Origin: an uncultured Sphingomonadales bacterium
GTDB taxonomy: Bacteria; Pseudomonadota; Alphaproteobacteria; Sphingomonadales; Sphingomonadaceae
Direction: 5' to 3'
DNA: 16,306 nt
Assembly (NCBI GenBank): GCA_903828025.1
Contig: CAIKKO010000471.1
Location: 1 to 16,306 of the forward strand
The notes under the pieces were generated by a model that ran no database searches, was not told the origin of the DNA, and was given only the letters and a program-made list of their open reading frames with translations. Positions 14,933 to 16,306 of this stretch are shown piece by piece. Each line of letters begins with the position of its first letter. Within the stretch, counting starts at the first letter, position 1. The translations under genes were made by a program, and so were the position numbers.

Positions 14933-15091
14933 TCACTCCTGTCCCAGTTTTGGCCAAAGCCACTGCGCCGAGCGCCAATTCGCCGTGTTGTCTTGCGCTG
15001 CTCGCTGCGCAGCGCGCGCTTCGGCCAAACTGCGCGCTGCATCGAGCAGCCGCTGCTGCAGCTCGGCGAAATTGCTGGTTGCGCCGATCAT
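14933..15091 (-). CDS. Unknown 52-residue protein in the gp7 (stopper) slot
   Basis: A 52-residue protein that I do not recognise. It begins MIGATSNFAELQQRLLDAAR, continues as an alanine-, glutamine- and arginine-rich amphipathic helix (LAEARAAQRAAQD), and ends in a tryptophan-rich tail (NWRSAQWLWPKLGQE). Its ATG overlaps the gp6 stop in an ATGA (15088-15091), and it ends 3 bp before gp8, so spacing argues for a real gene. GTG (15121) or ATG (15112) starts would add 10 or 7 residues inside gp6 and are less likely. In R. capsulatus this slot holds gp7, the head 'stopper' of about 110 residues, with an SH3-like beta fold; this protein looks all-helical and half that size. It may be a replacement or a strongly shortened relative. 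Confidence 0.62.
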   Translation of the reverse strand: MIGATSNFAELQQRLLDAARSLAEARAAQRAAQDNTANWRSAQWLWPKLGQE

Positions 15092-15636
15092 GTCAGCCGC
15101 ATCCGCCGCCATGGCCGCCACAGCGCGGCCACTGCGGCTGGCGGGCCTGCCAGCGCCTTGTCATCATCCCGCGCGCGGTGCTGATAGGCGGCCCAGCGCA
15201 CAAGGCCTTGCTGGATCGCATCGGGCAACGTGTCCCAGCTTTCCGCCAGCCCTGCGGTAAACCGCACCGCCATGCGGGTCTGGTCGAGCGGCCGGGTCAG
15301 GCGCACAAGTCCGCCGCCATCGGCAGCGATGTCGATGTCATAGTCCGTGGCGGACAGGGTTGTCCGCGTGCCGTCTGCAGCGATCGCCGATACGCCAGTG
15401 ATGGCCTGCACGGGCCGGGTCGCCAGCATCTGCCACGCGCCGCAGGCCTGCAGCACTTCTTCGCAGCCCGATGCCAGCGGCATCACGCCGATAAAGCCTT
15501 CACACAGCTCGAGCGCGGTCCTGATCAGGCCCGTAAGCTCCGCGTCATCGCGCGACGTGCTGATGCCGAGCCAGGCCTTGAGTTCGGCCAGCGCCGTCGG
15601 TGCCAGCGTCGGCGGCGCGATTATTGCCCGCTTCAT
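15088..15636 (-). CDS. GTA gp6-like head-tail adaptor
   Basis: A 182-residue protein of the phage head-tail connector type (phiE125 gp8-like). The opening LAELKAWLGISTSRDDAELTGLIRTALELCEGFIG is the standard helical start of the family (given here as the two blocks around residues 14-48). A beta part follows (VQAITGVSAIAADGTRTTLS, then DYDIDIAADGGGLVRL) and a C-terminal helix that ends basic (RPWRRMRLT). In R. capsulatus gp6 forms the adaptor ring on the portal. The ATG at 15636 has GGAGA 5-9 bases upstream and lies behind the terminator-like hairpin. It overlaps the next small gene by 4 bp. Confidence 0.88.
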   Translation of the reverse strand: MKRAIIAPPTLAPTALAELKAWLGISTSRDDAELTGLIRTALELCEGFIGVMPLASGCEEVLQACGAWQMLATRPVQAITGVSAIAADGTRTTLSATDYDIDIAADGGGLVRLTRPLDQTRMAVRFTAGLAESWDTLPDAIQQGLVRWAAYQHRARDDDKALAGPPAAVAALWRPWRRMRLT

Positions 15637-15676
15637 GGCAATCTCCGGTGTTCTGGGGAGGGGGGATTCGTCGGCG

Positions 15677-15724
15677 AAAAAAAGGGGCGCGCCCGCAGCG
15701 TGAGGGGAGCCGCTGCGGGCGCGC
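15677..15724 (-). terminator. Strong intrinsic-terminator-like hairpin between capsid and adaptor genes
   Basis: Bases 15687-15700 pair perfectly with 15711-15724 (14 bp, almost all G-C; loop of 10). On the - strand three C's and then seven T's (the A run at 15677-15683) follow. This has the full look of a Rho-independent terminator, inside the GTA operon, 43 bases past the capsid stop. Partial readthrough would give more capsid than connector and tail mRNA. Confidence 0.85.
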
Positions 15725-15725
15725 G

Positions 15726-15758
15726 GGGCGGGTGCGTCAGGGGAGAACACACCCGCCC
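15726..15758 (-). other. Second perfect inverted repeat just behind the capsid stop
   Basis: GGGCGGGTG (15726-15734) and CACCCGCCC (15750-15758), 9 bp, 15-base loop. It begins 8 bases past the capsid stop and comes just before the terminator-like hairpin in the direction of transcription. It has no T-run of its own and may shield the capsid mRNA 3' end. Confidence 0.6.
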
Positions 15759-15766
15759 GATCCCGA

Positions 15767-16306
15767 TCAGGTCGAGATCTTGAGCAGCTTGATCGCGTCG
15801 CTGTCGAGCACCTGCCCGCCAACCCGGCGCGTCGCGTAGAACTGCACATAGGGCTTGTTGGTGTAGGGATCGCGCAGGATCGTCGTCGCGGTGCGTTCCG
15901 CGATCAGGTAGCCGGCCTTGAAGTTGCCGAACGCAATCGGGAAGTTGCCCGCGCCGATATCGGGCATATCTTCGGCCTCGATCACCGGATAGCCGAGCAG
16001 GCGGCTCGGCTGGCCGTCGACGATGCCCGCCTGCCACAGGAACGAACCGTCGGCAGACTTGAACTTGCGCACCGCAGCCAGCGTGGCCGAGTTCATCATC
16101 CACACCGCGCCCTGGCGCAGCGCGGCCTTCATCGAGAATACCAGGTCGATCAGCTTGGATTCGGGTGCCGTATCAAACGCGGTGGCATTGCCCGAAACGA
16201 TGTGCTGCAGCGTGCCGAACGCGCGCGCCGCATCGTTCTGTGCGGCGGTGGTGCCGGTCAGGAAGCCCTTGGGCTGGTTGGTGCCGGTACCGTTGATGAA
16301 AGCAGC
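15767..16306 (-). CDS. GTA gp5-like HK97-fold major capsid protein, C-terminal part
   Basis: The last 179 residues of an HK97-type major capsid protein; the frame stays open to the window edge, so the start lies further right. Diagnostic blocks: FINGTGTNQPKGFLTG at the edge, then the A-domain stretch MNSATLAAVRKFKSADGSF followed by LLGYPVIEAEDMPDI, and the final strand RDPYTNKPYVQFYATRRVGG ending in IKLLKIST. These are the standard end of the GTA and phage capsid family. It forms the shell that packs host DNA. The stop at 15767 is followed by two hairpins, one a terminator. Portal, protease and terminase genes, usually upstream, would lie beyond the window. Confidence 0.95.
   Translation of the reverse strand, partial: AAFINGTGTNQPKGFLTGTTAAQNDAARAFGTLQHIVSGNATAFDTAPESKLIDLVFSMKAALRQGAVWMMNSATLAAVRKFKSADGSFLWQAGIVDGQPSRLLGYPVIEAEDMPDIGAGNFPIAFGNFKAGYLIAERTATTILRDPYTNKPYVQFYATRRVGGQVLDSDAIKLLKIST

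Noticed and set aside
15637..15849. A longer N-terminus for gp6
   Set aside because: It would run through the terminator hairpin and into the capsid gene; its sequence is low-complexity and the ATG at 15636 has a clear ribosome site.
6625..16306. CRISPR array, tRNA, insertion sequence or attachment site linked to the phage-like block
   Set aside because: I looked for regular direct repeats, tRNA-like cloverleafs, transposase motifs and flanking duplications and saw none. The right border is outside the window, so an attachment site there cannot be excluded.

Overview
The window is high-GC DNA from an alphaproteobacterium, most likely of the order Sphingomonadales. The support is the argD-argF-hslO gene order, an OmpA-family porin with a poly-proline linker, a QueC gene and, above all, a Rhodobacter-type gene transfer agent (GTA) structural cluster in its sphingomonad-like form. 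The lineage call rests on protein style and gene order and has not been checked by a database search.

Left part (1-5235, + strand). The 3' end of argD runs with a 4-bp ATGA overlap into argF, and argF runs with a 2-bp gap into hslO. This is one operon for the last arginine-biosynthesis steps plus the redox chaperone Hsp33. After a 130-bp gap with a small inverted repeat come a secreted DUF3617-like protein, queC (7-deazaguanine/queuosine pathway) and a spinster-like MFS transporter whose start overlaps the end of queC.

Middle (5236-6624). An ompA-like gene lies on the - strand and ends at a strong intrinsic terminator at 5263-5294. Its upstream region carries two TTGC-N6-GCAA dyads exactly 30 bp apart.

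Right part (6625-16306, - strand, read right to left). This is a compact, uninterrupted GTA/phage structural operon. In order: HK97-type major capsid protein (gp5, cut by the window end), a strong hairpin/terminator, adaptor (gp6), a 52-codon unknown ORF in the gp7 slot, DUF3168 tail terminator (gp8), major tail tube protein (gp9), two tail-assembly chaperones (gp10, gp10.1), a short tape measure (gp11), a giant gp12 homologue, gp13 (DUF2163), gp14 (NlpC/P60 peptidase), gp15 (tail-tip 'megatron' homologue) and a DUF2793 protein. Most junctions overlap or are separated by a few bases and no gene is broken. There is no integrase, lysogeny regulator or lysis gene in view, which fits a domesticated GTA rather than an active prophage.

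The most unusual points are in the GTA. Gp12 carries about 575 extra N-terminal residues that look like a beta-sandwich plus a glycosidase-like barrel. Gp15 is only about 739 residues and seems to lack the TIM-barrel insert of the Rhodobacter protein. The gp7 'stopper' slot holds only a tiny unfamiliar ORF. A Rho-independent terminator-like hairpin sits directly behind the capsid gene. Gp12 also has an in-frame ATG with a Shine-Dalgarno-like sequence exactly where the conventional gp12 domain begins.
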